Origin: Ectopseudomonas chengduensis
GTDB lineage: Bacteria > Pseudomonadota > Gammaproteobacteria > Pseudomonadales > Pseudomonadaceae
Reading direction: 5' to 3'
NCBI RefSeq assembly: GCF_900102635.1
Contig: NZ_FMZQ01000016.1
Location: forward strand, 62,001 to 126,000
DNA: 64,000 nt
Shown: positions 23,686 through 33,197 of the stretch, one piece after another
Position numbering within the stretch: the first letter of the stretch is position 1
Layout: each line of letters begins with the position of its first letter
Made by a program: the position numbers and the translations under genes
Notes under the pieces: generated by a model
Seen by the model: the letters and a program-made list of their open reading frames with translations, nothing else
Database searches by the model: none
Told to the model about the DNA's origin: nothing

Positions 23686-24015
23686 ATGTCAGAAGCGTAT
23701 AACTATCTCGATCACATTACCGCTTACAGCAGTTGTGCCAACGCCTGCGAGCACTGTGCTTCGGCCTGCCTGAGCGAGGGTAATGCCGGGCATTATCGCT
23801 GCGTCGAGCTATGCCGCGATTGCTCCGACCTGTGCCGCCTGACGGCAACGCTGATGCTGCGCAACAGCCCCTACGTCGCGGTGGCCAGCCAGCTGTGCAG
23901 GATCGCCTGCCTGGCCTGCGCCGAGGAATGCGTGCAGCACGTCAGCGAGCATTGTCAGGAGTGCGCGCGAACATGCCAGGTGTGTGCAGAAGAGCCGTTA
24001 CTGGAGTCAGCATGA
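23686..24015 (+). CDS. Cys-rich four-helix-bundle copper-binding protein (Csp-like)
   Basis: 109 aa with 16 cysteines spaced as CxxxC and CxxC along four predicted helices (for example SSCANACEHCASAC and CRIACLACAEEC). This pattern matches the four-helix-bundle copper-storage (Csp/DUF326) family, which holds Cu(I) inside the bundle. There is no signal peptide, so storage would be cytosolic. The start has CGAGG upstream. It is followed by a 4-bp overlap with a small gene. Copper supply for the nearby oxidase is a possible but unproven link. Confidence 0.88.
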   Translation: MSEAYNYLDHITAYSSCANACEHCASACLSEGNAGHYRCVELCRDCSDLCRLTATLMLRNSPYVAVASQLCRIACLACAEECVQHVSEHCQECARTCQVCAEEPLLESA

Positions 24016-24185
24016 AATCGGACAAAACCACGAGAACGCCAGTGGCGCGTTCCAGCGAGGCGCTACTGGACGACCCCGGTAACGAAGACCCCGGCTCGCA
24101 GCTCGATGCGCCAATGCCGCTGCGCCCATCGACCAGGACGCAGCGCAAGAAAAGCCCCCGGCCCAGCGACGAAAAACCGTGCTAG
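24012..24185 (+). CDS. Small basic hypothetical protein coupled to the copper-binding protein gene
   Basis: 57 aa. The ATG overlaps the stop of the copper-binding protein gene (ATGA), which implies translational coupling. The product is polar and proline-rich with basic patches (TRTQRKKSPRPSDEKP) and looks disordered. Function not recognised. The stop lies 13 bp from the convergent katE stop. Confidence 0.5.
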   Translation: MKSDKTTRTPVARSSEALLDDPGNEDPGSQLDAPMPLRPSTRTQRKKSPRPSDEKPC

Positions 24186-24198
24186 GCCGGGCGTCGGT

Positions 24199-26337
24199 TC
24201 AGGCAGGAATGCTCTTGGCGCGCATCTCCCGCGCCCAGATACGATGTTGCTTCAGCGCAGTCTCGAAACGCATGTACAGCGGATCGAAGCTATCGCCGCA
24301 GAGCATGCCATCGTCCTCCTCCAGCCCCAGCATCGCCGCAAGCTGAGCGGCATCACCGCTGAGCGCCACGGGTTTGAGGTGCTTGTAGGCCTCCAGCAGG
24401 TAATGCTTGGCAACGCCATCGTCCTGCAGGGTCTTGAGCACGTACTCACCACCCGGCACGAACACGGCATCCACCGTAATCGACGGCTCCGAGGCGAAGC
24501 TGCCGTCGGGTTGCATCGGTTGGCCGTCCGAGTCCTTAAGCGCGGCTGCCGAAGGCGCCAGCAGCTTGGCCACGGCGCCGGCACCCTCCAGCATCTTTTT
24601 CAAACTGCCGACCTCGTCGGCCTTGCAACCGGGTGTCAGCAGGACCGCAACGCGCCGTCCGCGAATATCGCCGGGCAGCAGATTCATCTGGCTCAGCGCC
24701 GGGGAATCCCGGAGCTTGCCCTCCATAGAAGAGGTCGAGGTGCTGTCCAGATCGATACCCAGGTTCTGCGCGACGCGCAACGCCAGCAGCGGATCGATGT
24801 GGGCGAGAATTTCCCTCACCTGGCGCTCGCGAATGTACAGGCGCCGGACCTTCGACAGCTCGAAGCTGTAGGCATCGACGATGTGCTGCTGCTCGGTTTC
24901 GCTCATGCTGCGCCAGAACAGCGTGGCCTGGGAGAAGTGATCGGCGAAACTGGGCGAGCGCACCCGTATCTTGGTGCCGCTGACCGGTTCGGGATAGGAA
25001 CTGTAGCCGCCACCGCTCGGCGCTGGCGGCGTCTCGCGCGGCCAGTTGCCGTCGATTGAGTTGGGCTCATAGGCTGCCTGGCCACGGTTGATCTGCTGAC
25101 GATGCGGCGCGTCACGCTGGTTGTTGTGGAACGGACAGAGTGGCCGATTGATCGGAATCTCGTTGAAGTTGGGGCCACCCAGACGCAGCAGTTGGGTGTC
25201 GGTGTAGGAGAACAGACGACCCTGCAGCAGCGGGTCGTTGCTGAAGTCGATACCCGGCACCACATGCCCGATGTGGAAGGCCGCCTGCTCCGTCTCGGCA
25301 AAAAAGTTGTCCGGGTTGCGATTGAGCACCATGCGCCCCACAACGCGTACCGGCACCAGTTCTTCCGGCACCAGTTTGGTCGGGTCGAGCAGGTCGAAGC
25401 CAAAGCTCAGCGCGTCCTCCTCGTCCATCACTTGCAGGCCCAGCTCCCATTCCGGGTAGAGCCCGCGCTCAATGTCTTCCCACAGGCCGCGGCGGTGGAA
25501 GTCCGGATCCTTGCCCGCGAGTTTCTGCGCTTCATCCCACACCAGCGAGCAGACGCCGGCTTTGGGGCGCCAGTGAAACTTCACCAGCTTGCTCTGGCCC
25601 TCGCCATTGACCAGGCGAAAGCTGTGCACGCCAAAGCCCTGCATAGAGCGATAGGCGATGGGAATGGCGCGGTCGGACATGGTCCACAGCACCATATGCG
25701 CCGATTCCGGCGTAAGTGAGACGAAGTCCCAGAAGGTGTCGTGGGCAGACGCGCCGGTGGGAATCTCGTTGTGCGGCTCGGGTTTGACCGCATGGACGAA
25801 GTCGGGGAACTTGATCGCATCCTGGATGAAGAACACCGGCATGTTGTTGCCGACCAGGTCGAAGTTGCCCTCCTCGGTGTAGAACTTCACCGCAAAGCCG
25901 CGCACGTCGCGCACCGTATCGGCCGAGCCACGTGGCCCCTGCACGGTGGAAAATCGCACGAACACCGGGGTGCGCTTGCCGGCTTCGCCGAGGAACGCGG
26001 CGCAACTCAGGTCGCTGATAGGATCGGTTACCTCGAAATAGCCATGTGCCCCAGCACCGCGTGCATGCACCACACGCTCGGGAATGCGCTCGTGGTCGAA
26101 GTGGGTGATCTTCTCGCGCATGATGAAATCTTCCATCAGCGTCGGCCCGCGTTCACCGCCGCGCAGGCTGTTCTGATTGTCGGCGATGCGCGTCCCGGTG
26201 TTGGTGGTCAGCGCCTGCCCTGTCGCGTCCTCGCGGAAACGTTCGAGTTGTTCGAGCTTGGTGTTGCTGTTGCTGCGGTCGAGCGTGTCGCTGCCAGCCA
26301 TCTGGCTGTTATCGGCGCTGTTCGGTTGCTTGCTCAT
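24199..26337 (-). CDS. katE: Monofunctional catalase HPII, large-subunit type
   Basis: 712 aa. The catalase core has the distal His91 (ERVVHARGAGAHGYF), Asn164 (LVGNNMPVFF) and the proximal haem ligand Tyr378 (RLFSYTD); their spacing equals that of E. coli HPII. The C-terminal 150 residues or so are the flavodoxin/DJ-1-like domain of large catalases. It removes H2O2 in the cytoplasm. The start has AGGAGTAGCC before the ATG. It is divergent from the DUF4142 gene, and each gene has a GAAC-N19-TC-type promoter candidate in the 235-bp gap. Confidence 0.97.
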   Translation of the reverse strand: MSKQPNSADNSQMAGSDTLDRSNSNTKLEQLERFREDATGQALTTNTGTRIADNQNSLRGGERGPTLMEDFIMREKITHFDHERIPERVVHARGAGAHGYFEVTDPISDLSCAAFLGEAGKRTPVFVRFSTVQGPRGSADTVRDVRGFAVKFYTEEGNFDLVGNNMPVFFIQDAIKFPDFVHAVKPEPHNEIPTGASAHDTFWDFVSLTPESAHMVLWTMSDRAIPIAYRSMQGFGVHSFRLVNGEGQSKLVKFHWRPKAGVCSLVWDEAQKLAGKDPDFHRRGLWEDIERGLYPEWELGLQVMDEEDALSFGFDLLDPTKLVPEELVPVRVVGRMVLNRNPDNFFAETEQAAFHIGHVVPGIDFSNDPLLQGRLFSYTDTQLLRLGGPNFNEIPINRPLCPFHNNQRDAPHRQQINRGQAAYEPNSIDGNWPRETPPAPSGGGYSSYPEPVSGTKIRVRSPSFADHFSQATLFWRSMSETEQQHIVDAYSFELSKVRRLYIRERQVREILAHIDPLLALRVAQNLGIDLDSTSTSSMEGKLRDSPALSQMNLLPGDIRGRRVAVLLTPGCKADEVGSLKKMLEGAGAVAKLLAPSAAALKDSDGQPMQPDGSFASEPSITVDAVFVPGGEYVLKTLQDDGVAKHYLLEAYKHLKPVALSGDAAQLAAMLGLEEDDGMLCGDSFDPLYMRFETALKQHRIWAREMRAKSIPA

Positions 26338-26414
26338 TGGCTACTCCTGGTTATTCAGTGGCCATGTCATGCATGGTGGCCACGCAAGCGACGGGAAAGT
26401 CGCTCCGGGTACTT

Positions 26415-26442
26415 TTTGAGGCGCAGTGCAGCAGTTCCGTTC
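26415..26442 (-). promoter_or_regulatory. ECF-type promoter candidate for katE
   Basis: Reverse strand GAACGG (26442-26437), 17 bp, then TCAAA (26419-26415). TCAAA is a good -10 for sigma-E-type factors. It lies 78 bp upstream of the katE ATG. Confidence 0.45.
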
Positions 26443-26512
26443 GACTTGAATTTTTCCGCGAAGCCAGTGCTGGCGGGCCGTTGCGCTTGGCCTAGCGCGG
26501 CGAATTTGTCCT

Positions 26513-26540
26513 GAACTTCGTCGCGACCTGCACCTTCTAC
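26513..26540 (+). promoter_or_regulatory. AlgU/RpoE-type promoter candidate for the DUF4142 gene
   Basis: GAACTT (26513-26518), 17 bp, then TCTAC (26536-26540), 33 bp before the ATG. This is very close to the AlgU consensus GAACTT-N16/17-TCTGA and is the best-matching -35 of the set. Confidence 0.6.
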
Positions 26541-26572
26541 CCCTGTGAACGCACATCCCAGGAGGATCGAAT

Positions 26573-27097
26573 ATGCACCCGTTGAAACCACTGGCCTTAC
26601 TGGCCGCTGCCGCCTTCGCCATCTGCGCCGTCACCAGCCTGCAGGCTGCCAGCCAGACGGAATCGATAAGCAGCGAAGACTTCGTCGAAGAGGCATCGGC
26701 GAAAGGCGTCGCCGAGATCGAAACGGCCAAACTGGCCCTGGAGAAATCGCAGAACGAAGCGGTCAAGGGCTTCGCGCAGATGATGATCGACGACCATCGT
26801 CGGGCGAACCAGCAGTTGGCCGAGCTGGCCAAGAGCAAGGACCTGGAGGTCTCCGACGATGCCGAACTGATCAACCAGGCCAAGGCCCTGGTGCTCAAGC
26901 TGCGCAGCGAAGACAGCTTCGACAAGGCCTACATGAACAATCAGGTGGTCGCTCACCGCGAGACCATCGAGTTGTTCCGTCGCGCCGTGAATGTCGATGA
27001 CGAGGAGCTCGCCAGCTTCGCCCGCGAGACGCTGCCCAAGCTGGAGCAGCATCTGCAACGCGCTGAGCAGTTGAACGGTCAGTTGCCGGAAGAATGA
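26573..27097 (+). CDS. Periplasmic DUF4142 protein (ferritin-like helical)
   Basis: 174 aa. Residues 1-25 are a signal peptide ending LQAAS. The mature protein is an all-helical DUF4142 domain (DFVEEASAKGVAEIETAKLAL, FAQMMIDDHRRANQQLAEL, VVAHRETIELFRRA), a ferritin-like fold of unknown function exported to the periplasm or outer membrane. CCAGGAGGATCGAAT gives a strong ribosome-binding site. An AlgU-like promoter stands directly upstream, which fits a role in envelope stress. Confidence 0.88.
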   Translation: MHPLKPLALLAAAAFAICAVTSLQAASQTESISSEDFVEEASAKGVAEIETAKLALEKSQNEAVKGFAQMMIDDHRRANQQLAELAKSKDLEVSDDAELINQAKALVLKLRSEDSFDKAYMNNQVVAHRETIELFRRAVNVDDEELASFARETLPKLEQHLQRAEQLNGQLPEE

Positions 27098-27145
27098 TCG
27101 CTCGGCTTGCCGGGCTGCTGATGCAGCTCGGCAGCGCCTCACCAA

Positions 27146-27628
27146 TCAGCCTTGACGCAGTCGTTCGTAGTAGTAAGGCAACTGCATCAGGGCGTAGCGT
27201 GCCGCTTGCTCACGTACCTGGTTGCGGCCTCCGCTGAACTTCACCGTTTCGCTGACGATGCCCTGGTGCTGCTCCAGGCGAATGGCACAGGCGATGCACT
27301 GCAAGCCGTCCATCTCTCCCTCTGCCTCGGCCAGGCCGGTGTTGGCCAGCACGATATCGGCGTCGCTGCGCAGCAATGCGCCCAGTGCCATCTCCCGCGC
27401 AACTTCTTCGCTGGTCAGGCCGAAACGCTCGATGGTATCGGCGCTGACGCCAAGGCAGCGCTGCTTGGCCTTTGGCGAATAGGTGACGAACGCGCAATCG
27501 AGCACCTTGCCGCTACCGGGCACATCCGCCACCAGCGAGCTGATCAGCCCCGCTGTGCAGGATTCGGCGGTGGCCAGGCGCAGTTTGTACTTGCTTAGAA
27601 AATTCACCACCTGTTCGACGTTCTGCAT
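27146..27628 (-). CDS. CinA C-terminal-type nicotinamide-nucleotide amidohydrolase
   Basis: 160 aa, the length of a stand-alone CinA C-terminal domain (PncC). The motifs LATAESCTAGLISSLVADVPGSG and VTYSPKAKQRCLGV match the family, which deamidates NMN to nicotinate mononucleotide in NAD recycling. It is smaller than full CinA and lacks the N-terminal pyrophosphatase domain. A second pncC-like gene elsewhere is likely, so this may be a stress paralogue. It is divergent from glgA; a candidate promoter lies 31 bp before the start. Confidence 0.85.
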   Translation of the reverse strand: MQNVEQVVNFLSKYKLRLATAESCTAGLISSLVADVPGSGKVLDCAFVTYSPKAKQRCLGVSADTIERFGLTSEEVAREMALGALLRSDADIVLANTGLAEAEGEMDGLQCIACAIRLEQHQGIVSETVKFSGGRNQVREQAARYALMQLPYYYERLRQG

Positions 27629-27659
27629 CTGTCATTTCCTCGCAACGGTCTGATTGCTC

Positions 27660-27687
27660 TGTGAAAGCGGCCGAAAGGGCTGCGTTC
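27660..27687 (-). promoter_or_regulatory. ECF-type promoter candidate for the CinA-like gene
   Basis: Reverse strand GAACGC (27687-27682), 17 bp, then TCACA (27664-27660). It ends 31 bp upstream of the ATG at 27628. Confidence 0.45.
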
Positions 27688-27725
27688 AACTTTTTACGCT
27701 GCCTTTGCCCAGTGAAAAAAAGGTC

Positions 27726-27753
27726 GAACCTTTGTTCGCCTCGCCCCGTCAGC
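27726..27753 (+). promoter_or_regulatory. ECF-type promoter candidate for the glgA operon
   Basis: GAACCT (27726-27731), 17 bp, then TCAGC (27749-27753) on the + strand, about 100 bp before glgA. It stands back to back with the candidate promoter of the CinA-like gene. Confidence 0.4.
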
Positions 27754-27856
27754 TCAAGGGTAAGGGGGAGATCGCGCAATCGTTCACCGCACTCCTCCAC
27801 AGGCCCTCGCCCACAAGGCGAGTCGTCCTCAGGTCCAACCCCCTATGGAGAGAGAC

Positions 27857-29392
27857 ATGGCAAGCGCTGCAGCCTCCGCACACATCCAAGCCACACCTAC
27901 CCTTTGCGCCGCAGCCAAGCCTCCCTTGCAGATGCACAGCGAGCATCCGCAGCGCAAGCGCGTGCTGTTCGTCACCTCGGAGTTCGCTGATCTGATCAAG
28001 TGCGGCGGGCTCGGCGATGTCTCTGCCGCATTACCCCGCGCGCTGTCGCCGCAACACGACATTCGCCTGCTGATCCCCGGCTACCGGCAGGTGGTGGAAA
28101 GCGGCCGACCGATCCGCATCGTCGGGCAGTTGCCTGGCCTGGCCGCGTTGCCGCCTTGCCAGATCGGGCGTATGGATCTGGCCGATGGATTGATCGTCTA
28201 CGTACTGCTCAACCCGGCGCTGTACGAACGTGATGGCTCACCTTATGTCGATGATCAGGGCCGCGACTGGGCCGATAACCATATTCGCTTCGCCCGCCTT
28301 GGCCTGGCCGCCGCAGAAATCGCTACGGGTGATGCCGGCATCCAGTGGCGTCCGGAGCTGGTGCACGCCAATGACTGGCCAGCCGCCATGGCGCCGGCCT
28401 ACATGGCCTGGCGTCAAGCCAGTACGCCGTCCCTGCTGACCATCCATAACCTGGCCTATCAGGGCCTGTGCGACATGCGCTGCGCCAGCGAGCTGGCGAT
28501 ACCGGAGTCAGCTTGCGGCGTCGATGGTCTGGAGTTCTACGGCCAGTTGTCGTTTCTCAAGGCGGGTATCGCCTACGCGCAGCATGTAACCACCGTGAGC
28601 CGCCGCTATGCCCGTGAAATCACCACGCCGGAACAAGGTTGCGGCCTCGATGGCCTGTTGCGGGCCAAGGTGCAGATCAATCAGCTCAGCGGTATCGCCA
28701 ATGGCATCGACGAAAGCTGGCACCCCGAGAGCGATCCGCACCTGCTGCAGGGTTTCAGCGCTGGCGACTGGGCGGGCAAACGAGCCAACGCCGAGTATGT
28801 CCAGCAATGGCTGGGCCTCGATGACGACGGGCCGCTGTTCGCCGTGGTATCGCGTCTGGTGCAGCAGAAAGGTATAGATCTGACCCTGCAGGTTGCTGAG
28901 CACATCGTCGCGCGTGGAGGCCGCATCGGCGTGATCGGCCAGGGCGAGCCGGCGCTGGAGGCCGCCATGGCGGAGCTGGGGCGACGCCATCCGGGGCGCA
29001 TTGGCGTGCATATTGGTTTCGATGAAAGTGATGCCAGGCGCCTGTATGCCGGTAGCGATTTCCTGCTCATGCCTTCGCGCTTCGAGCCCTGTGGCCTGAG
29101 CCAGATGTACGCCCAGCGCTACGCCTCACTACCCATCGCCCGTTGCACGGGCGGCCTGGCCGACACCATCGAGGATGGCGTCAACGGTTTTCTCTTCGAC
29201 GCGCCCAGGGCCGACGCCTATCGCCAGGCCATCGACCGCGCGCTGCAGGTCTTCGACCATCCCGAACTGCTGGAAGCCATGCGCTGCCAGGCCATGAGCG
29301 CCCCGCTCTACTGGCGCCAGTCGGTGCAACCCTATGACCGCCTTTTTCAACGTCTGCTGAGCCAGGCCAATGCCCACCGAGCGCTGCGTTGA
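27857..29392 (+). CDS. glgA: Glycogen (alpha-glucan) synthase
   Basis: 511 aa from the ATG at 27857, chosen over the ATG at 27845 because GGAGAGAGAC precedes it at the right distance. It is a GT5 enzyme: the N-terminal sugar-nucleotide loop is VTSEFADLIKCGGLGDVSAALPRAL (KxGG type), and the acceptor/catalytic region is SRFEPCGLSQMYAQRYASLP. It adds glucosyl units from ADP-glucose to alpha-1,4-glucan. No ADP-glucose pyrophosphorylase gene is present in the window. First gene of a six-gene operon; its stop overlaps the treZ start. Confidence 0.93.
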   Translation: MASAAASAHIQATPTLCAAAKPPLQMHSEHPQRKRVLFVTSEFADLIKCGGLGDVSAALPRALSPQHDIRLLIPGYRQVVESGRPIRIVGQLPGLAALPPCQIGRMDLADGLIVYVLLNPALYERDGSPYVDDQGRDWADNHIRFARLGLAAAEIATGDAGIQWRPELVHANDWPAAMAPAYMAWRQASTPSLLTIHNLAYQGLCDMRCASELAIPESACGVDGLEFYGQLSFLKAGIAYAQHVTTVSRRYAREITTPEQGCGLDGLLRAKVQINQLSGIANGIDESWHPESDPHLLQGFSAGDWAGKRANAEYVQQWLGLDDDGPLFAVVSRLVQQKGIDLTLQVAEHIVARGGRIGVIGQGEPALEAAMAELGRRHPGRIGVHIGFDESDARRLYAGSDFLLMPSRFEPCGLSQMYAQRYASLPIARCTGGLADTIEDGVNGFLFDAPRADAYRQAIDRALQVFDHPELLEAMRCQAMSAPLYWRQSVQPYDRLFQRLLSQANAHRALR

Positions 29393-31146
29393 TGTACAGC
29401 CATGGAGCCCGGCCAATGGCCGATGGACGTGTGCGCTTCGCCCTCTGGGCACCCAGCAGCCGCCAGGTGGAACTGGAGCTGCAAGGCGGTGGCTTGCATC
29501 CGATGCAGGCACAGGATGAAGGCTGGTTCGTTGCGCTGATCGAGTGCCCGGCCGACACCGCCTATCGCTACCGTATCGACGGCCAGTGGCCAGTGCCGGA
29601 CCCGGCCTCGCGCCGCCAGGTCGAGGACGTACATGGCTTCAGCCAGGTCATCGATCACTCGGCCTATATCTGGCATCAGCGCGACTGGAACGGCCGGCCC
29701 TGGCACGAGACGGTGCTGTACGAGCTGCACGTCGGCCTGTTCGGCGGTTTCCAGCAGGTCATCGAGCACCTGCCGCACCTGGCCGATCTGGGCGTCACCG
29801 CCTTGCAGTTGATGCCGCTCAATGCCTTCTCCGGCACGCGCAACTGGGGCTATGACGGCGTGCTGCCGTTTGCCCCGGCCAACGCCTACGGCACGCCCGA
29901 TGAACTCAAGCAACTGATCGACAGCGCCCATGCCTATGGCCTGATGGTGTTCGTCGATGTGGTCTACAACCACTTCGGCCCAGACGGCAATTATCTGGGC
30001 GTGTACGCGCGGCAGTTCTTCCACGAAGAGCGCATCACGCCGTGGGGCGCAGCCATCGATTTCAGCCGCCCACAGGTGCGCGACTTCTTCTGCGAAAACG
30101 CGCTGATGTGGCTGCTGGACTATCGCGTCGATGGTTTGCGCCTCGACGCCGTGCACGCCATCGACGATGACGACTTCCTCAAGGAGCTGGCGGCGCGGGT
30201 GCGCTCGGCGCTGCCGCAACAACGCCAGGTGCACCTGGTGCTGGAGAACGAGCACAACGCCGCGCACCTGCTACGTGATGGCTTCGATGCGCAGTGGAAC
30301 GACGACGGCCACAACACCCTGCATGCGCTGCTCACCTTCGAGAACGAAAGTTACTACGCCGATTACGCCCAGGCGCCGACCCGCAAGCTGGCCACCTGTC
30401 TGGAACAGGGTTTCGTCTATCAGGGCCAGGCCAATCGTCATGGCCAGCCGCGCGGCGAGCCCAGCGCCGATCTGCCGCCGCATGCCTTCGTGCTGTTCCT
30501 GCAGAACCATGACCAGGTGGGCAACCGCGCCTTTGGCGAGCGCCTGACGCTGCTCGCCGACGTCGACGCGCTGAAGGCCGCTACCGTGCTCCTGCTGCTG
30601 TGCCCGATGGTGCCGCTGCTGTTCATGGGTGAGGAATGGGGTAGCAAGCGGCCGTTTCTGTTCTTCACCGATTACCACGACGAGCTGGCCAATGCCGTGC
30701 GCGAGGGCCGGCGCAACGAGTTCGCCGATTTTTCCCAATTCAACTCGCCGCACAGCCGCGAGGCCATTGCCGACCCCAATGCCGAGGCCAGCTTCCAGCG
30801 CTCGCAAGCGGATCTGGCGCCGGCACTGGAGCCCGAACAACGCGAGTGGCTGGCCTTCTATCGCGGCTTGTTGCAGGTGCGCCATAGCCGCCTGCTGCCA
30901 GGGCTGGAGCAGGCACGCAGTCTGGGTGCGCAGGTTTTGGGTGACGGCGCGGTGCTGGCGCGCTGGCGACTGGGCAATGGTCCGGCGCTGAGTATCGCCA
31001 TCAATCTGGGGACCAGCGCCGTTTCCCTGCCTGCAGAGGCCATGCACGGCGAACGCCTGTACATCCTGCGCATCGACGACGCCGACCTGCGTCAGGCGCA
31101 ATTGCCGCCGCGCAGTGCCCTGGTCACCCTGGAGCCAGCCCGATGA
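29392..31146 (+). CDS. treZ: Maltooligosyltrehalose trehalohydrolase
   Basis: 584 aa from the ATG at 29392, overlapping the glgA stop. An N-terminal CBM48-like beta domain (VRFALWAPSSRQVELEL) precedes a GH13 barrel with the nucleophile in YRVDGLRLDAVHAI, the acid in HLVLENEHN and the third carboxylate in FLQNHDQVGNR. It cleaves maltooligosyltrehalose made by TreY and releases free trehalose. Its 3' end overlaps malQ by 4 bp, so the operon is tightly coupled. Confidence 0.95.
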   Translation: MYSHGARPMADGRVRFALWAPSSRQVELELQGGGLHPMQAQDEGWFVALIECPADTAYRYRIDGQWPVPDPASRRQVEDVHGFSQVIDHSAYIWHQRDWNGRPWHETVLYELHVGLFGGFQQVIEHLPHLADLGVTALQLMPLNAFSGTRNWGYDGVLPFAPANAYGTPDELKQLIDSAHAYGLMVFVDVVYNHFGPDGNYLGVYARQFFHEERITPWGAAIDFSRPQVRDFFCENALMWLLDYRVDGLRLDAVHAIDDDDFLKELAARVRSALPQQRQVHLVLENEHNAAHLLRDGFDAQWNDDGHNTLHALLTFENESYYADYAQAPTRKLATCLEQGFVYQGQANRHGQPRGEPSADLPPHAFVLFLQNHDQVGNRAFGERLTLLADVDALKAATVLLLLCPMVPLLFMGEEWGSKRPFLFFTDYHDELANAVREGRRNEFADFSQFNSPHSREAIADPNAEASFQRSQADLAPALEPEQREWLAFYRGLLQVRHSRLLPGLEQARSLGAQVLGDGAVLARWRLGNGPALSIAINLGTSAVSLPAEAMHGERLYILRIDDADLRQAQLPPRSALVTLEPAR

Positions 31147-33197
31147 GTGATCAACTATTGGCCGAACTGGCGCAGGCCGCGGATCTAAGCATCGACTGGA
31201 CCGATGCCTACGGCCAGCCACAGCGCGTATCGGCAGAAGCCCAGCGCAACTTGCTGGAGGCGCTGGGCTATCCGGCGCAAAGCCCGGAACAGATACGCGA
31301 AAGCCTGACCTCGCTGGTGCACCGCCAGCATGTGCCAGAAGATTCGGCCCTGCTGCTTCAGGACCAGCATCAACCACTGGCCTTGACCCTCTACCCGGCG
31401 GAGAGCCTTTATCGGCTCACCGACGAGCAGGGCAACATCAGCGAGGGCCGGCTTGACCACGACGGCCATTTGCCGGCGCAACAGCAGCCTGGCTATTACC
31501 AGCTGGAGATTCGCGATACCCAGCATGCGCTCGCCGTGGCCCCCTCCGCCTGCATGTCGGTGCAGCAGCTATGTGGCAAGCCGCGCATCTGGGGGCTGAC
31601 TGCCCAGCTCTACGGCTTGCGCCGCACCGGCGACGGCGGCCTGGGCGATACCCTGGCAGTAGCGGATCTGGCCCGGCATGCCGCCAATTACGGCGCCGAT
31701 GCCATCGGCCTGAGCCCGGTGCACGCCCAGTTCAGCGCTGATCTGCGCAGCTACGGCCCCTACTCGCCGTCCAGCCGGCTGTTCTTCAACACCCTGTACG
31801 CCGCTCCCGTCACCCTGCTCGGCGAGGACCGCGTCAAGCGCGCCATTCAGGCCGCCGGGCTGCACAGCGAGATGACCCGGTTGGAAGCGCTGGAGCTGAT
31901 CGACTGGCCGGCCGTGGCCGCTACTCGGCAGCGCCTGATGCGCCAGTTGTACGCGGATTTCTGCAATGACTCCGGCCAGCTGCAGGAGCGTTTCGACGCC
32001 TTTCGCACCGCTGGGGGCGATGCGCTGCAGCAGCATTGCTGCTTCGAGGCCATCCATGCACAACGCCTGCGCGAAGGGGCCAGCGGCGACTGGCGCACCT
32101 GGCCGGAGGCCCTGCGCAGCCCGAATCAGGGCGCTGTGACCCGTTTCGCCATCGAGCATATTGATGAACTGCGCTTTCACGCCTTCTGCCAATGGCTGAT
32201 CGCCCATGGTCTGGAAACCGCCCAGGCCACTGCCAGCGGCGCCGGCATGGGCATCGGCCTGATCGCCGACCTGGCGGTGGGCGCCGATTGCGCCGGCAGC
32301 CAGGCCTGGTCGCGTCAGGACGAACTGCTGCCACGGGTCACCGTCGGTGCCCCGCCGGATGTGCTCAATCGTCAGGGGCAGAACTGGGGGGTCGCCGCCT
32401 TCTCGCCGCAGGGCCTGCGTCAGCACGGCTTTCGCGCCTACATCGAGATGCTCCAGGCCAACCTGGCGCATGCCGGCGGCATTCGCATCGACCATGTGAT
32501 GGGCCTGCAGCGCCTGTGGGTGATCCCACAGGGCGCGGAGTCGCAACACGGCGCCTACCTGCGTTATCCGCTGGACGACCTGCTGCGCCTTCTCGCGTTG
32601 GAATCGCACCGCCATCGTGCCCTGGTGATTGGTGAAGATCTCGGCACTGTGCCCGAGGGCCTGCGCGACAAGCTCGCCGCACGCAATATCCTCGGTACCC
32701 GCGTGTTGCTGTTCGAGCAGGATGACCTCGGTTTCGTGCCGGCCGAGCGCTGGCCCGGCAATGCCCTGGCGACCACCACCACCCATGACCTGCCGACGAT
32801 CAAGGGCTGGCTCGCCGGCCGCGATCTGGAATGGCGGGTACGCGCCGGCCAGCGTGACGCCGAGCTGCTGGAGGGCGATCACGCCGAGCGTGCCGGTGAG
32901 CGCGTGGCGCTGCGCCAACTGCTGGAACGCCAAGGCATGGTGAGCGGCGGTGATGACGATGCCTGCCTGCAAGCCTGCATCGAACACGTCGGCCGCACGA
33001 CCGCGCCACTGGCGCTGCTGTCACTGGAGGACGCCTGCGGCCTGGAGCAGCAGCCCAACCTGCCGGGCCCTGGCGATATCCATCCGAACTGGCGACGGCG
33101 CTACCCGCTGGCGGTCAGCGAACTGCTGGAGCAACCCGCCACCAGCGAGCGTCTGACTACCCTCGACGGCGCACGCCGGGAGGCTGGCCATGACTGA
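31143..33197 (+). CDS. malQ: 4-alpha-glucanotransferase (amylomaltase)
   Basis: 684 aa, the normal length for GH77. The catalytic features are GGIRIDHVMGLQRLW (nucleophile), LVIGEDLGTVP (acid/base) and TTTTHDLPTIKGW. It moves maltosyl and longer units between alpha-glucans and so recycles the short oligosaccharides produced by debranching and phosphorolysis. It overlaps treZ by 4 bp and treY by 8 bp. Confidence 0.95.
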   Translation: MSDQLLAELAQAADLSIDWTDAYGQPQRVSAEAQRNLLEALGYPAQSPEQIRESLTSLVHRQHVPEDSALLLQDQHQPLALTLYPAESLYRLTDEQGNISEGRLDHDGHLPAQQQPGYYQLEIRDTQHALAVAPSACMSVQQLCGKPRIWGLTAQLYGLRRTGDGGLGDTLAVADLARHAANYGADAIGLSPVHAQFSADLRSYGPYSPSSRLFFNTLYAAPVTLLGEDRVKRAIQAAGLHSEMTRLEALELIDWPAVAATRQRLMRQLYADFCNDSGQLQERFDAFRTAGGDALQQHCCFEAIHAQRLREGASGDWRTWPEALRSPNQGAVTRFAIEHIDELRFHAFCQWLIAHGLETAQATASGAGMGIGLIADLAVGADCAGSQAWSRQDELLPRVTVGAPPDVLNRQGQNWGVAAFSPQGLRQHGFRAYIEMLQANLAHAGGIRIDHVMGLQRLWVIPQGAESQHGAYLRYPLDDLLRLLALESHRHRALVIGEDLGTVPEGLRDKLAARNILGTRVLLFEQDDLGFVPAERWPGNALATTTTHDLPTIKGWLAGRDLEWRVRAGQRDAELLEGDHAERAGERVALRQLLERQGMVSGGDDDACLQACIEHVGRTTAPLALLSLEDACGLEQQPNLPGPGDIHPNWRRRYPLAVSELLEQPATSERLTTLDGARREAGHD

